Origin: Cronobacter universalis NCTC 9529
GTDB lineage: Bacteria > Pseudomonadota > Gammaproteobacteria > Enterobacterales > Enterobacteriaceae
DNA: 64,000 nt
Direction of reading: 5' to 3'
NCBI RefSeq assembly: GCF_001277175.1
Contig: NZ_CP012257.1
Span: forward strand, 1,302,001-1,366,000
Shown: piece after piece, positions 56,660 through 64,000 of the stretch
How positions within the stretch are numbered: position 1 is the first letter of the stretch
How the letters are laid out: each line of letters starts with the position of its first letter
Notes under the pieces: model-generated
Told to the model about the DNA's origin: nothing
Seen by the model: the letters and a program-made list of their open reading frames with translations, nothing else
Database searches by the model: none
Made by a program: the position numbers and the translations under genes

Positions 56660-57721
56660 ATGAGTGTAATGTTCGATCCCGAAGCCGCAATTTATCCATT
56701 CCCGCCAAAGCCCGCGCCGCTGAGTGCGGACGAGAAAGCCGTTTACCGCGAAAAAATTAAGCGTCTCCTTAAAGAACGCAATGCGGTCATTGTGGCGCAC
56801 TACTACACCGACCCGGAGATCCAGGCGCTGGCCGAAGAGACGGGCGGCTGCATTTCTGACTCGCTCGAGATGGCGCGTTTTGGCGCGAATCACCCCGCCA
56901 CCACGCTGCTGGTCGCGGGCGTGCGCTTTATGGGCGAGACCGCCAAAATCTTAAGTCCTGAAAAAACCATTCTGATGCCGACGCTACAGGCGGAGTGCTC
57001 GCTGGATCTCGGCTGCCCGGAAGAAGAGTTCGCCGCATTTTGCGACAGCCATCCGGATCGCACCGTGGTGGTGTACGCCAATACCTCGGCGGCGGTAAAA
57101 GCCCGCGCCGACTGGGTGGTGACATCCAGCATCGCCGTTGAGCTGATTGAACATCTCGACAGTCTCGGTGAGAAAATCATCTGGGCGCCGGACCGCCACC
57201 TGGGCCGCTATGTGCAAAAGCAGACCGGCGCAGATGTGCTCTGCTGGCAGGGCGCGTGCATCGTGCATGATGAGTTCAAAACGCAGGCGCTGGCGCGTAT
57301 GAAGGCGCTCTACCCGGACGCCGCCGTGCTGGTGCACCCTGAGTCGCCGCAGGCGATTGTCGATATGGCCGATGCCGTTGGCTCCACGAGCCAGCTCATT
57401 AACGCCGCCAGAACGCTGCCGCACCCGCAGCTGATTGTGGCGACCGATCGCGGCATCTTTTACAAAATGCAGCAGGCCTGCCCGGAAAAAACGCTGCTTG
57501 AGGCGCCGACCGCAGGCGAGGGCGCGACCTGCCGCAGCTGCGCGCACTGTCCGTGGATGGCGATGAATGGCCTTCAGGCCATCGCAGAGGCGCTGGAGCA
57601 TGGCGGCGCGGCTCATGAGATTCATGTCGACGCAGGCCTGCGAGAAGCCGCGTTAACGCCGCTTAACCGCATGCTGGATTTTGCGGCTACACTTCGTCTT
57701 TCGGTTAAAGGAAACGCGTAA
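56660..57721 (+). CDS. nadA: Quinolinate synthase NadA
   Basis: 353 residues (E. coli 347). The start at 56660 gives [18 protein letters not shown]; an ATG three codons upstream is possible. The three [4Fe-4S] Cys regions are visible as [18 protein letters not shown] and [10 protein letters not shown]. It condenses iminoaspartate with dihydroxyacetone phosphate to quinolinate for NAD synthesis. pnuC follows 23 bases later. The C-terminus LRLSVKGNA is slightly longer than in E. coli. Confidence 0.96.
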   Translation: MSVMFDPEAAIYPFPPKPAPLSADEKAVYREKIKRLLKERNAVIVAHYYTDPEIQALAEETGGCISDSLEMARFGANHPATTLLVAGVRFMGETAKILSPEKTILMPTLQAECSLDLGCPEEEFAAFCDSHPDRTVVVYANTSAAVKARADWVVTSSIAVELIEHLDSLGEKIIWAPDRHLGRYVQKQTGADVLCWQGACIVHDEFKTQALARMKALYPDAAVLVHPESPQAIVDMADAVGSTSQLINAARTLPHPQLIVATDRGIFYKMQQACPEKTLLEAPTAGEGATCRSCAHCPWMAMNGLQAIAEALEHGGAAHEIHVDAGLREAALTPLNRMLDFAATLRLSVKGNA

Positions 57722-57744
57722 GGATTTTACGCTTCGGGGATAAT

Positions 57745-58464
57745 ATGGATTTTTTTAGCGTACAAAACATTCTGGTGCATATTCCGCTTGGCGAGGGCGG
57801 GTATTCGTTATCATGGATCGAAGCCATCGGCACGCTCGCGGGACTGCTGTGCATCTGGCTGGCGAGCCTTGAGAAAATCGTTAACTACGTGTTCGGCTTA
57901 ATCAACGTCACGCTGTTTGCGATTATTTTCTTCCAGATCCAGCTCTATGCGAGCCTGCTCTTACAGGTCTTTTTCTTTGTGGCGAATATTTACGGCTGGT
58001 ACGCGTGGTCGCGCCAGAGCAGCGATAACCAGGCGGCGTTGCACATCCGCTGGCTGCCGCGCCCGAAAGCCTTCGGCTGGCTGGCGGTCTGCGTGGTGGC
58101 GATTGGGTTAATGACGCTCTGGATCGATCCCGTGTTTGCCTTCCTGACCCGCATTGCGGTGCAGGGAATGCACGCAGTCGGGCTTAACGTGACGGCGCCG
58201 CAGCTTCAGCCGGACGCTTTCCCGTTCTGGGATTCCTGCATGACGGTCTTGTCCGTAGTGGCGATGATCCTGATGACCCGTAAATATGTCGAAAACTGGC
58301 TGCTGTGGGTCATCATTAACGTGATTAGCGTGGTGATTTTCGCCCGCCAGGGCGTCTATGCGATGTCGCTGGAGTATCTGATCCTGACGTTTATCGCGCT
58401 CAACGGCAGCCGGATGTGGATCAAAGCGGCGTACGAGCGGGGCTCGCGCGCGCTGTCTCACTAA
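57745..58464 (+). CDS. pnuC: Nicotinamide riboside transporter PnuC
   Basis: 239 residues, the E. coli length. About seven membrane helices with the conserved [21 protein letters not shown] and [10 protein letters not shown] motifs. Facilitated diffusion of nicotinamide riboside, trapped by NadR kinase. Its last 4 bases overlap the convergent zitB gene. Confidence 0.96.
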   Translation: MDFFSVQNILVHIPLGEGGYSLSWIEAIGTLAGLLCIWLASLEKIVNYVFGLINVTLFAIIFFQIQLYASLLLQVFFFVANIYGWYAWSRQSSDNQAALHIRWLPRPKAFGWLAVCVVAIGLMTLWIDPVFAFLTRIAVQGMHAVGLNVTAPQLQPDAFPFWDSCMTVLSVVAMILMTRKYVENWLLWVIINVISVVIFARQGVYAMSLEYLILTFIALNGSRMWIKAAYERGSRALSH

Positions 58465-59420
58465 TGTGAATGGCCGTGGGCGTGCGGTGTGGCGTCCCCG
58501 GCATTCAAATCGCAGTCTTTAACGCTGCAAGACTGGTATTCAAGCTGTACCGTCGCGTGGGCTATCTGGTAGTGATGGCGCAGATAATCGTGAATGCTCG
58601 CCATCAGGGCGTCATGATCGTGCGGCGGGATCACCTGCACATGCAGCGTCATCACCGGTTTTTCTCCTACCAGCCACAGATGCACATGATGTACGTCGCG
58701 CGCTTCCGGGATTTCGCGTACCAGCCTGCGGCGCAGTTGATCCACATCCACCGCCCGGGGCGCGCCTTCCAGCAGTTCATTCATGCTCTCCTGAAGCAGC
58801 CGCCAGGCGCTACGCAGCACGAGGCATGAGACCAGAATCGAGAGAATAGGGTCGATCGGCGTCCAGCCCGTCCAGAGAATAATCACCGCCGCCGCAATCG
58901 CGCCGACGGACCCCAGCAGATCGCCTAGCACATGCAGCGCCGCGGCGCGCACGTTCATGTTTTTCTCATCGCTGCCGCGGTGCAGGATCCAGAATGACAG
59001 CAGATTCGCCACCAGCCCCGCCACGGCGATACCGAGCATCGGCGCGCCCGCCACGGGTTGCGGCGTAATAAAGCGCGCGACAGCCTCCCAGACGATAATC
59101 GCGGTAATCACCAGCAGCGCCAGCGCATTCACGAAAGCGGCAAGCGTGGTTAAACGCAGTAACCCAAAAGTATGGCGCGCGTTCGGGCTGCGGCGTGCGA
59201 AGCGCACGGCCATCAGCGCCACCAGCAGCGCGGCGGCGTCGGTAAACATATGGCCGGCGTCGGCCAGCAGCGCCAGCGAGCCGGAAAGCAGGCCGCCGGC
59301 AATCTCCAGCACCATAAACGTGGCGGTCACCAGGAAGGCGATCAGCAGACGTTTGCTGTTACTGTTGGAGGAATGAGAATGCTCGTGGGGATCGTGCGTA
59401 TGAGAATGGGAATGGGCCAT
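58461..59420 (-). CDS. zitB: Zinc efflux transporter ZitB (CDF family)
   Basis: 319 residues (E. coli 313). Six membrane helices between a His-rich N-terminus ([16 protein letters not shown]) and a C-terminus ending HAHGHSH. The metal site is in [20 protein letters not shown] and a later [12 protein letters not shown]. It is a cation-diffusion facilitator exporting Zn2+ in exchange for protons. It converges with pnuC with overlapping stops. Confidence 0.95.
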   Translation of the reverse strand: MAHSHSHTHDPHEHSHSSNSNSKRLLIAFLVTATFMVLEIAGGLLSGSLALLADAGHMFTDAAALLVALMAVRFARRSPNARHTFGLLRLTTLAAFVNALALLVITAIIVWEAVARFITPQPVAGAPMLGIAVAGLVANLLSFWILHRGSDEKNMNVRAAALHVLGDLLGSVGAIAAAVIILWTGWTPIDPILSILVSCLVLRSAWRLLQESMNELLEGAPRAVDVDQLRRRLVREIPEARDVHHVHLWLVGEKPVMTLHVQVIPPHDHDALMASIHDYLRHHYQIAHATVQLEYQSCSVKDCDLNAGDATPHAHGHSH

Positions 59421-59504
59421 AGCGTGTGTCGCTCAACATTTTTGTTGTGATTATCAATATCAGTTATTTGCGCGGCAACCGCGCGCTACCACAATAGCAA
59501 AAAT

Positions 59505-59530
59505 AAAGGAGAGCCGAAGCTCTCCTTTTG
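59505..59530. terminator. Terminator of ybgS
   Basis: AAAGGAGAGC / GCTCTCCTTT stem with a CGAA loop and A/T tracts on both sides; on the minus strand it follows ybgS. Confidence 0.82.
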
Positions 59531-59550
59531 TATTCAGGCGTTAAACGCGA

Positions 59551-59943
59551 TTACTGGGAGGTACTGCCAGAGGTGCTCGGGCAGGCGTCGCCAGTACACT
59601 GTACGCTACCGGTCGTACCGGACGTGCTGCTGCCGGTGGCGCCCGCTTCACCGCTGGTGCTGTGCGCGGTGCCGGAAGAGGTGCCAGTCGCGGTACCGGT
59701 GCCGGTATTCACGCCGCTGTTTGCGGAGTTGGTGCCGGAGGTATTGATATTGCTGTTATCCACGCCGTTCGGAGCGACATTCTGTTTCGCGTCAGGCGCT
59801 ACCTGGCCTGCGTTAGCGGCTGCGTTTGCAGAGCCGGTGTCGCTGCCGCCGGTTGAAGAACCGGAATCGGCGGCAAGCGCCGCGCCGCTGGCCAGAGTCA
59901 GAGTGGCGGTCAGAAAGAGTGAAGTCAGTTTATTCAGTTTCAT
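59551..59943 (-). CDS. ybgS: YbgS, secreted low-complexity protein
   Basis: 130 residues from the ATG at 59943; the ATG two codons upstream is only one base from AGGAG. Signal peptide [19 protein letters not shown] ending AALA-A, then a conserved stretch [20 protein letters not shown] shared with E. coli YbgS. After that comes a very Ser/Thr/Gly/Asn-rich tail ending with two Cys (CTGDAC). Periplasmic or exported. The tail differs strongly from the E. coli protein, as expected for a fast-evolving disordered region. Function unknown. Confidence 0.85.
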   Translation of the reverse strand: MKLNKLTSLFLTATLTLASGAALAADSGSSTGGSDTGSANAAANAGQVAPDAKQNVAPNGVDNSNINTSGTNSANSGVNTGTGTATGTSSGTAHSTSGEAGATGSSTSGTTGSVQCTGDACPSTSGSTSQ

Positions 59944-60180
59944 AGTCATGCTCCTGTTCTGGTCGTTATTGCTGGATAACTTCTTCCAACAGTGCACTGC
60001 GAAAAAGTTGATCAGCGTGTGTGTTGCGGTCGAAAAAACCACACCATCGCCGAAAGGCAGTAGGTGATTCGGTAAAATGTATAAAACAGAGTGCTAACAA
60101 TTAAAAAGTGTAGACTGGATCTCCCTTTACGCTACTTTCTGGCGTTTTTAAGTTAACTTCCAGGAATTTTCCGTGCGAAG

Positions 60181-60198
60181 TGTAAATGCGTGTTTACA
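60181..60198. promoter_or_regulatory. TyrR box of aroG
   Basis: Perfect strong-box match TGTAAA-N6-TTTACA overlapping the aroG -35 element. TyrR with phenylalanine represses aroG in E. coli. Confidence 0.9.
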
Positions 60199-60221
60199 CT
60201 ACTAACATGACAAGATAGATT
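60193..60221 (+). promoter_or_regulatory. aroG sigma-70 promoter
   Basis: TTTACA, 17-base spacer, TAGATT, arranged as in the E. coli aroG promoter. Confidence 0.7.
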
Positions 60222-60267
60222 GAGGGTATTGCATTACCACCAAACTGTAGGGCCTCCTGGAACCATC

Positions 60268-61320
60268 ATGACTTATCAGAACGACGACTTACGTATTGAA
60301 GGTATTAACGAATTACTCCCGCCTGTCGCACTCCTGGAAAAATTTCCCGCTACTGAAAACGCTGCCGAAACCGTCTCAGCCGCGCGCCAGGCGATTCATC
60401 AGATCCTGCATGGCGACGACGATCGTCTGCTGGTGGTGATAGGTCCGTGCTCTATTCACGATCCGATGGCGGCCAAAGAGTATGCCTCGCGTCTGCTGCC
60501 GCTGCGTAAGGCGCTGAAGAACGAGTTGGAAATCGTCATGCGCGTCTATTTTGAAAAGCCGCGCACCACGGTGGGCTGGAAGGGGCTTATCAACGATCCG
60601 CATATGGACAACAGTTTCCAGATCAACGAGGGACTGAAGATTGCGCGTAAATTGCTGCTGGATATCAACGACACCGGCCTGCCGGCGGCGGGTGAGTTCC
60701 TGGATATGATTACGCCGCAATATATGGCGGATTTAATGAGCTGGGGCGCTATCGGCGCGCGTACCACCGAATCGCAGGTGCACCGCGAGCTGGCGTCCGG
60801 GCTTTCCTGTCCGGTTGGTTTTAAAAATGGCACCGACGGCACCATTAAAGTGGCGATTGACGCCATCAACGCCGCCAGCGCGCCGCACTGTTTCCTGTCG
60901 GTCACCAAGTGGGGCCACTCGGCTATCGTTAACACCAGCGGCAATAGCGACTGCCATATTATCCTGCGCGGCGGTAAAGCGCCGAACTACAGCGCGGCGC
61001 ACGTCGCTGAGGTGAAAACCGGTCTTGAGAAAGCGGGTCTGAAGCCGCAGGTGATGATCGATTTCAGCCATGCCAACTCCAGCAAGCAGTTTAAGAAGCA
61101 GATGGACGTCGGCGCGGATGTCTGCGCGCAAATCGCCGGCGGCGAGAGCGCCATTATGGGCGTCATGATTGAAAGCCATCTGGTGGAAGGCAACCAGAGC
61201 CTGGAGAGCGGCGAGCCGCTGGTGTATGGCAAGAGCGTGACCGATGCCTGCATCGGCTGGGAAGACACCGACGCGATCCTGCGCCAGCTCGCCGACGCCG
61301 TGAAAGCGCGCCGCGGTTAA
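60268..61320 (+). CDS. aroG: DAHP synthase, Phe-sensitive (AroG)
   Basis: 350 residues, the E. coli length, with the start at 60268 (MTYQNDDLRIEGINELLPP). The catalytic Cys and metal site are in VVIGPCSIHDP; further blocks are PRTTVGWKGLINDP, GARTTESQVHRELASGL, FLSVTKWGHSAI and DFSHANSSKQ. It condenses PEP and erythrose-4-phosphate, the first step of aromatic synthesis, and is feedback-inhibited by Phe. Confidence 0.98.
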   Translation: MTYQNDDLRIEGINELLPPVALLEKFPATENAAETVSAARQAIHQILHGDDDRLLVVIGPCSIHDPMAAKEYASRLLPLRKALKNELEIVMRVYFEKPRTTVGWKGLINDPHMDNSFQINEGLKIARKLLLDINDTGLPAAGEFLDMITPQYMADLMSWGAIGARTTESQVHRELASGLSCPVGFKNGTDGTIKVAIDAINAASAPHCFLSVTKWGHSAIVNTSGNSDCHIILRGGKAPNYSAAHVAEVKTGLEKAGLKPQVMIDFSHANSSKQFKKQMDVGADVCAQIAGGESAIMGVMIESHLVEGNQSLESGEPLVYGKSVTDACIGWEDTDAILRQLADAVKARRG

Positions 61321-61347
61321 GTCGCTGTCTGAGAAGCTGCAAGAAAA

Positions 61348-61477
61348 GGTGGGTGCGCTAACGCTTACCCACCCTACATACCTCTCGCACCGTTGTAGGG
61401 CGGGTAAGCAAAGCGCACCCGCCGTCCCACGCGAAACGGCAGGGTCCTGTAGGGCGGGTAAGCACAGCGCACCCGCC
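61348..61477. repeat. Three REP-like palindromic elements after aroG
   Basis: Copies at 61348-61377 (variant GGTGGGT/ACCCACC), 61395-61423 and 61449-61477 (both inverted relative to the first). Same family and same one-versus-two orientation mixture as at 33504-33636. Confidence 0.88.
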
Positions 61478-61502
61478 ATATCTGGCCACGGCACCCGCCA
61501 AT

Positions 61503-61532
61503 AAAAAAGGCGTGATTTTCACCACGCCTTTT
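61503..61532. terminator. Terminator between aroG and gpmA
   Basis: AAAAGGCGTG / CACGCCTTTT stem with an 8-base loop, with A and T tracts, serving gpmA on the minus strand and possibly aroG. Confidence 0.85.
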
Positions 61533-61552
61533 GCACACCTTACGGTTGCGAA

Positions 61553-62305
61553 TTACTTCGCTTTACCCTGGTTCGCGACAGCGGCCGCTTTCGCTGCGAT
61601 CTCGTCAGCATTGCCCAGGTAGTAGTGTTTAATCGGCTTGAAGTTCTCGTCGAACTCATACACCAGCGGCACGCCGGTCGGGATGTTCAGCTCAAGAATC
61701 TCTTCTTCGCTCATATTATCCAGGTATTTTACCAGCGCGCGCAGGGAGTTGCCGTGAGCGGCGATAATCACGCGCTCACCGCTTTTCAGGCGCGGCAGAA
61801 TGGTTTCATTCCAGTAAGGGATAACGCGATCGATGGTCAGCGCCAGGCTTTCGGTCAGCGGCAGTTCCTGCTCGCTCAGTTTCGCGTAGCGCGGATCGTG
61901 GCCCGGGAAACGCTCGTCATCTTTGGTCAGCGCCGGCGGAGTCACCGCGAAGCCGCGACGCCACTGTTTCACCTGCTCGTCACCGTATTTTTCAGCGGTT
62001 TCGGCTTTGTTCAGACCCTGCAGGGCGCCGTAGTGACGCTCGTTCAGTTTCCAGGATTTTTCAACCGGCAGCCAGGCCTGATCCAGCCCGTCCAGGATGT
62101 TCCACAGCGTATGGATGGCACGTTTCAGCACGGAGGTATAAGCAAAGTCAAAGCTATAGCCTTCGTCTTTCAGCAGCTTGCCCGCGGCTTTCGCTTCGCT
62201 GACGCCTTTTTCAGACAGGTCAACGTCGTACCAACCGGTAAAGCGGTTTTCGTTGTTCCACTGGCTTTCGCCGTGACGAACCAGAACCAGCTTAGTAACA
62301 GCCAT
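61553..62305 (-). CDS. gpmA: Phosphoglycerate mutase, cofactor-dependent
   Basis: 250 residues, the E. coli length. Catalytic His11 in [11 protein letters not shown]; other blocks are [20 protein letters not shown] and the second His in [16 protein letters not shown]. It interconverts 3- and 2-phosphoglycerate. The promoter carries a Fur-type palindrome, in line with Fur control reported for E. coli gpmA. Confidence 0.98.
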   Translation of the reverse strand: MAVTKLVLVRHGESQWNNENRFTGWYDVDLSEKGVSEAKAAGKLLKDEGYSFDFAYTSVLKRAIHTLWNILDGLDQAWLPVEKSWKLNERHYGALQGLNKAETAEKYGDEQVKQWRRGFAVTPPALTKDDERFPGHDPRYAKLSEQELPLTESLALTIDRVIPYWNETILPRLKSGERVIIAAHGNSLRALVKYLDNMSEEEILELNIPTGVPLVYEFDENFKPIKHYYLGNADEIAAKAAAVANQGKAK

Positions 62306-62481
62306 AGTATTACTCCTTCATAAGCCTGATTGAATGATAACAGTTATCATTATATTGCCGTGTTGAAGTTAGCGGCAACGTAAACCTTTAACATAGCGAA
62401 AATAGCGGTGTAGTGTAAGGCACATGTGAATCGGCGGTGATGTTTTTGTCAGTAACTGGCGGTAATAACAGCAACATGGCG
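62306..62481. promoter_or_regulatory. gpmA promoter region
   Basis: Holds the gpmA ribosome-binding site (AAGGAG), a TATAAT at 62349-62354 on the minus strand and the Fur-type palindrome. Nothing else seen. Confidence 0.6.
62333..62351. promoter_or_regulatory. Fur box in the gpmA promoter
   Basis: Perfect 9-1-9 palindrome (AATGATAAC, A, GTTATCATT) that matches the 7-1-7 Fur consensus TGATAAT-N-ATTATCA with one change per half. It overlaps the -10 element. Confidence 0.75.
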
Positions 62482-62509
62482 AAAAAAAAGCCCTCTTTTA
62501 AAGAGGGCT
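62482..62509 (-). terminator. Terminator of the gal operon (after galM)
   Basis: AGCCCTCTTT / AAAGAGGGCT stem; on the minus strand followed by eight T. Located a few bases past the galM stop. Confidence 0.9.
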
Positions 62510-62514
62510 GAGAT

Positions 62515-63555
62515 TTACTGAGGAATAAAGTGATAGTGCGTGATGCTCTGGTATTCCTGATCCGGACGCAAAACGCAGTCCGGCTGCGGCCACTCCGGGT
62601 GGTTGGGGCTGTCCGGCAGGAATTCACTCTCCAGCGCCAGCCCTTGCCAGGCGCTGTAAGTGCCCTGTTCGCGGGCGGGCGTGCCTTCCAGATAGTTGCC
62701 TGAGTAGAACTGCAACGCCGGCGCGGTGGTGTAGACCGTCATTTTGAGCTTTTCATCGCTCGACCAGACGTGCGCCGCAGGCTGTTCCAGATCGCCTTTC
62801 GCGTCCAGCAGCCAGGCGTGGTCATAGCCTTTTACGCGCTGCTGGCCTTCGTCTTTCAGGAAATCCTGCGCGATTTTTTTCGGCTCGCGGAAATCAAAAC
62901 CGGTTCCCGCGACGTCCGCCAGACCCTCGCGCGGAATGCCCTGCTCGTCAACCGGCAGATAGCGCCCTGCGAAGAGTTGCAGGCGATGGCCGCGCACGTC
63001 GTTCTGCTCGCCGTCCAGGTTGAAATAGGCGTGATTCGTAAGGTTGACCGGACACAGTTTATCCACGCGGGCGCGATATTCAATGCTGATGCGGTTATCG
63101 TCGGTCAGGCGGAAATGCGCGGTGGCGCGCAGCTCGCCGGGATAACCCTGGTCGCCATCCTGCGAATCCAGCGTATAAAGCACTTCCTGCCCGTTCTGGC
63201 GCACAATGCGCCAGCGGCGTTTGTCGAACCCTTCCGGGCCGCCATGCAGCTGGTTTTCACCCTGGCTCGGCGTCAGGGAATATGTCTTGCCATCCAGCGT
63301 AAATCGCGACTGCGCGATGCGGTTGGCGTAACGGCCCACCGACGCGCCGAGAAACGCGGTCTGCTCAAGCCAGACTTCCGGGCTCGGACAGCCCAGCAGC
63401 GTTTCGCGCACGCTGGCGTCTTTCATCGGGACGCGGGCCGACAGCAGCGTCGCGCCCCAGTCCATCACGGTCACGACCATCCCTGCGGCGTTGCGCAGGG
63501 TGGAGATACGATACGGCTGGCCATCCGGGGCCAGTTGTGGCGTCTCTTTTAGCAC
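62515..63555 (-). CDS. galM: Aldose 1-epimerase (mutarotase) GalM
   Basis: 346 residues, the E. coli length, with a GTG start at 63555 behind AAGGAG (spacing about 7). The longer frame to 63582 is not conserved. Active-site blocks: [37 protein letters not shown] and [15 protein letters not shown]. It interconverts alpha and beta anomers of galactose and feeds GalK. It overlaps the galK stop by 7 bases, so the two are coupled. Confidence 0.95.
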   Translation of the reverse strand: MLKETPQLAPDGQPYRISTLRNAAGMVVTVMDWGATLLSARVPMKDASVRETLLGCPSPEVWLEQTAFLGASVGRYANRIAQSRFTLDGKTYSLTPSQGENQLHGGPEGFDKRRWRIVRQNGQEVLYTLDSQDGDQGYPGELRATAHFRLTDDNRISIEYRARVDKLCPVNLTNHAYFNLDGEQNDVRGHRLQLFAGRYLPVDEQGIPREGLADVAGTGFDFREPKKIAQDFLKDEGQQRVKGYDHAWLLDAKGDLEQPAAHVWSSDEKLKMTVYTTAPALQFYSGNYLEGTPAREQGTYSAWQGLALESEFLPDSPNHPEWPQPDCVLRPDQEYQSITHYHFIPQ

Positions 63556-64000
63556 AGACCTGCTCCTTCTGAAGGTTTGCACACGTAAAACGTTTCTTTA
63601 ATACCGGTGCGCGCTTCGTACTGCGCCTCCACGGCAGCCTGCACTTCCGGCACGATAGCTTCCGGCACCAGCGCCACGACGCAGCCGCCGAAGCCGCCGC
63701 CCGTCATGCGCACGCCGCCCTGGTCACCGATTACCGATTTCACAATCTCCACCAGAGTATCGATCTGCGGAACGGTAATTTCAAAGTCGTCGCGCATCGA
63801 GGCGTGAGATTCCGCCATCAGTTTGCCCATCCGGCTCAGGTCGCCTTTCGCCAGCGCGTCAGCCGCTTCCACGGTGCGGGCGTTTTCAGTCAGGACATGG
63901 CGCACGCGTTTAGCCACAATCGGGTCAAGCTCATGCGCCACGGCGTTAAATTGATCCAGGCTCACGTCGCGCAGCGCTTTTTGCGTGAAGAAACGCGCGC
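63549..64000 (-). CDS. galK: Galactokinase, C-terminal part (5' end outside window)
   Basis: About 150 codons of the 3' end, open to the window edge. GHMP-kinase motif [17 protein letters not shown] and the preceding [15 protein letters not shown] are typical of GalK. An internal ATG at 63965 is not the start; the full protein is about 382 residues. It phosphorylates galactose in the Leloir pathway. Confidence 0.95.
   Translation of the reverse strand, partial: ARFFTQKALRDVSLDQFNAVAHELDPIVAKRVRHVLTENARTVEAADALAKGDLSRMGKLMAESHASMRDDFEITVPQIDTLVEIVKSVIGDQGGVRMTGGGFGGCVVALVPEAIVPEVQAAVEAQYEARTGIKETFYVCKPSEGAGLC

Larger units (their letters stand above)
59944..60267. promoter_or_regulatory. ybgS-aroG divergent promoter region
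   Basis: A 324-base gene-free gap containing the aroG promoter and TyrR box on the right and the ybgS promoter on the left. Confidence 0.6.

Overview
The window is ordinary chromosomal core from a GC-rich member of the Enterobacteriaceae. Gene order is nearly that of the Escherichia coli glnS-to-gal region: glnS, chiP, fur, fldA, ybfE, ybfF, seqA, pgm, potE-speF, kdp, ybfA, ybgA-phr-ybgI-pxpBCA, nei, gltA, sdh-suc, cyd, tol-pal, tRNAs, nadA-pnuC, zitB, ybgS, aroG, gpmA, galMK. A Cronobacter-like genus is my best guess, from base composition, the chitobiase gene after chiP, the absence of mngAB and the DUF969/DUF979/DUF2891 block. That genus call is inference, not proof. I see no prophage, insertion sequence, CRISPR array or defence island.

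Layout. 1-4.9 kb: glnS 3' end and a chitin-utilisation pair (chitoporin plus periplasmic chitobiase). Its leader carries a ChiX sRNA target and NagC-like and CRP-like sites. 4.9-8.5 kb, minus strand: an IprA-like regulator, fur with the uof leader ORF, fldA, ybfE and ybfF. 8.6-10.9 kb: seqA and pgm. 10.9-14.8 kb, minus: the ornithine/putrescine acid-response operon speFL-speF-potE, in which speF carries a one-base frameshift. 15.1-22.9 kb, minus: the complete K+ P-type ATPase operon kdpFABCDE. 23.2-32.6 kb: ybfA, the long form of ybgA, phr, ybgI and the 5-oxoprolinase genes pxpBCA. These are followed by a divergent winged-helix regulator and a DUF969-DUF979-DUF2891 operon. 32.7-45.5 kb: nei, then gltA divergent from sdhCDAB-sucABCD. 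An ERIC-like element lies between sdhB and sucA. 45.5-49.6 kb: a decayed mngR 3' end, then cydABX-ybgE. 49.7-55.4 kb: the ybgC-tolQRAB-pal-cpoB envelope operon. 55.5-56.4 kb: a tRNA operon (four Lys, one Val) with structured repeated spacers. 56.6-64 kb: nadA-pnuC, zitB, ybgS, aroG, gpmA and galM-galK (galK partial).

Functional themes. The TCA cycle (gltA, sdh, sucABCD) and cytochrome bd oxidase together form an oxygen-regulated respiratory block. Fur-type regulation appears twice (fur itself, and a palindrome in the gpmA promoter). Several short genes that ordinary ORF cut-offs miss are present: speFL, uof, kdpF and cydX.

The most interesting parts are: the regulator/DUF969/DUF979/DUF2891 cluster beside 5-oxoprolinase, which I read as a candidate uptake and processing system for 5-oxoproline or a related compound; the frameshifted speF behind an intact speFL leader; the mngR scar; the tRNA 3'-end duplications; and a family of short palindromic repeats.
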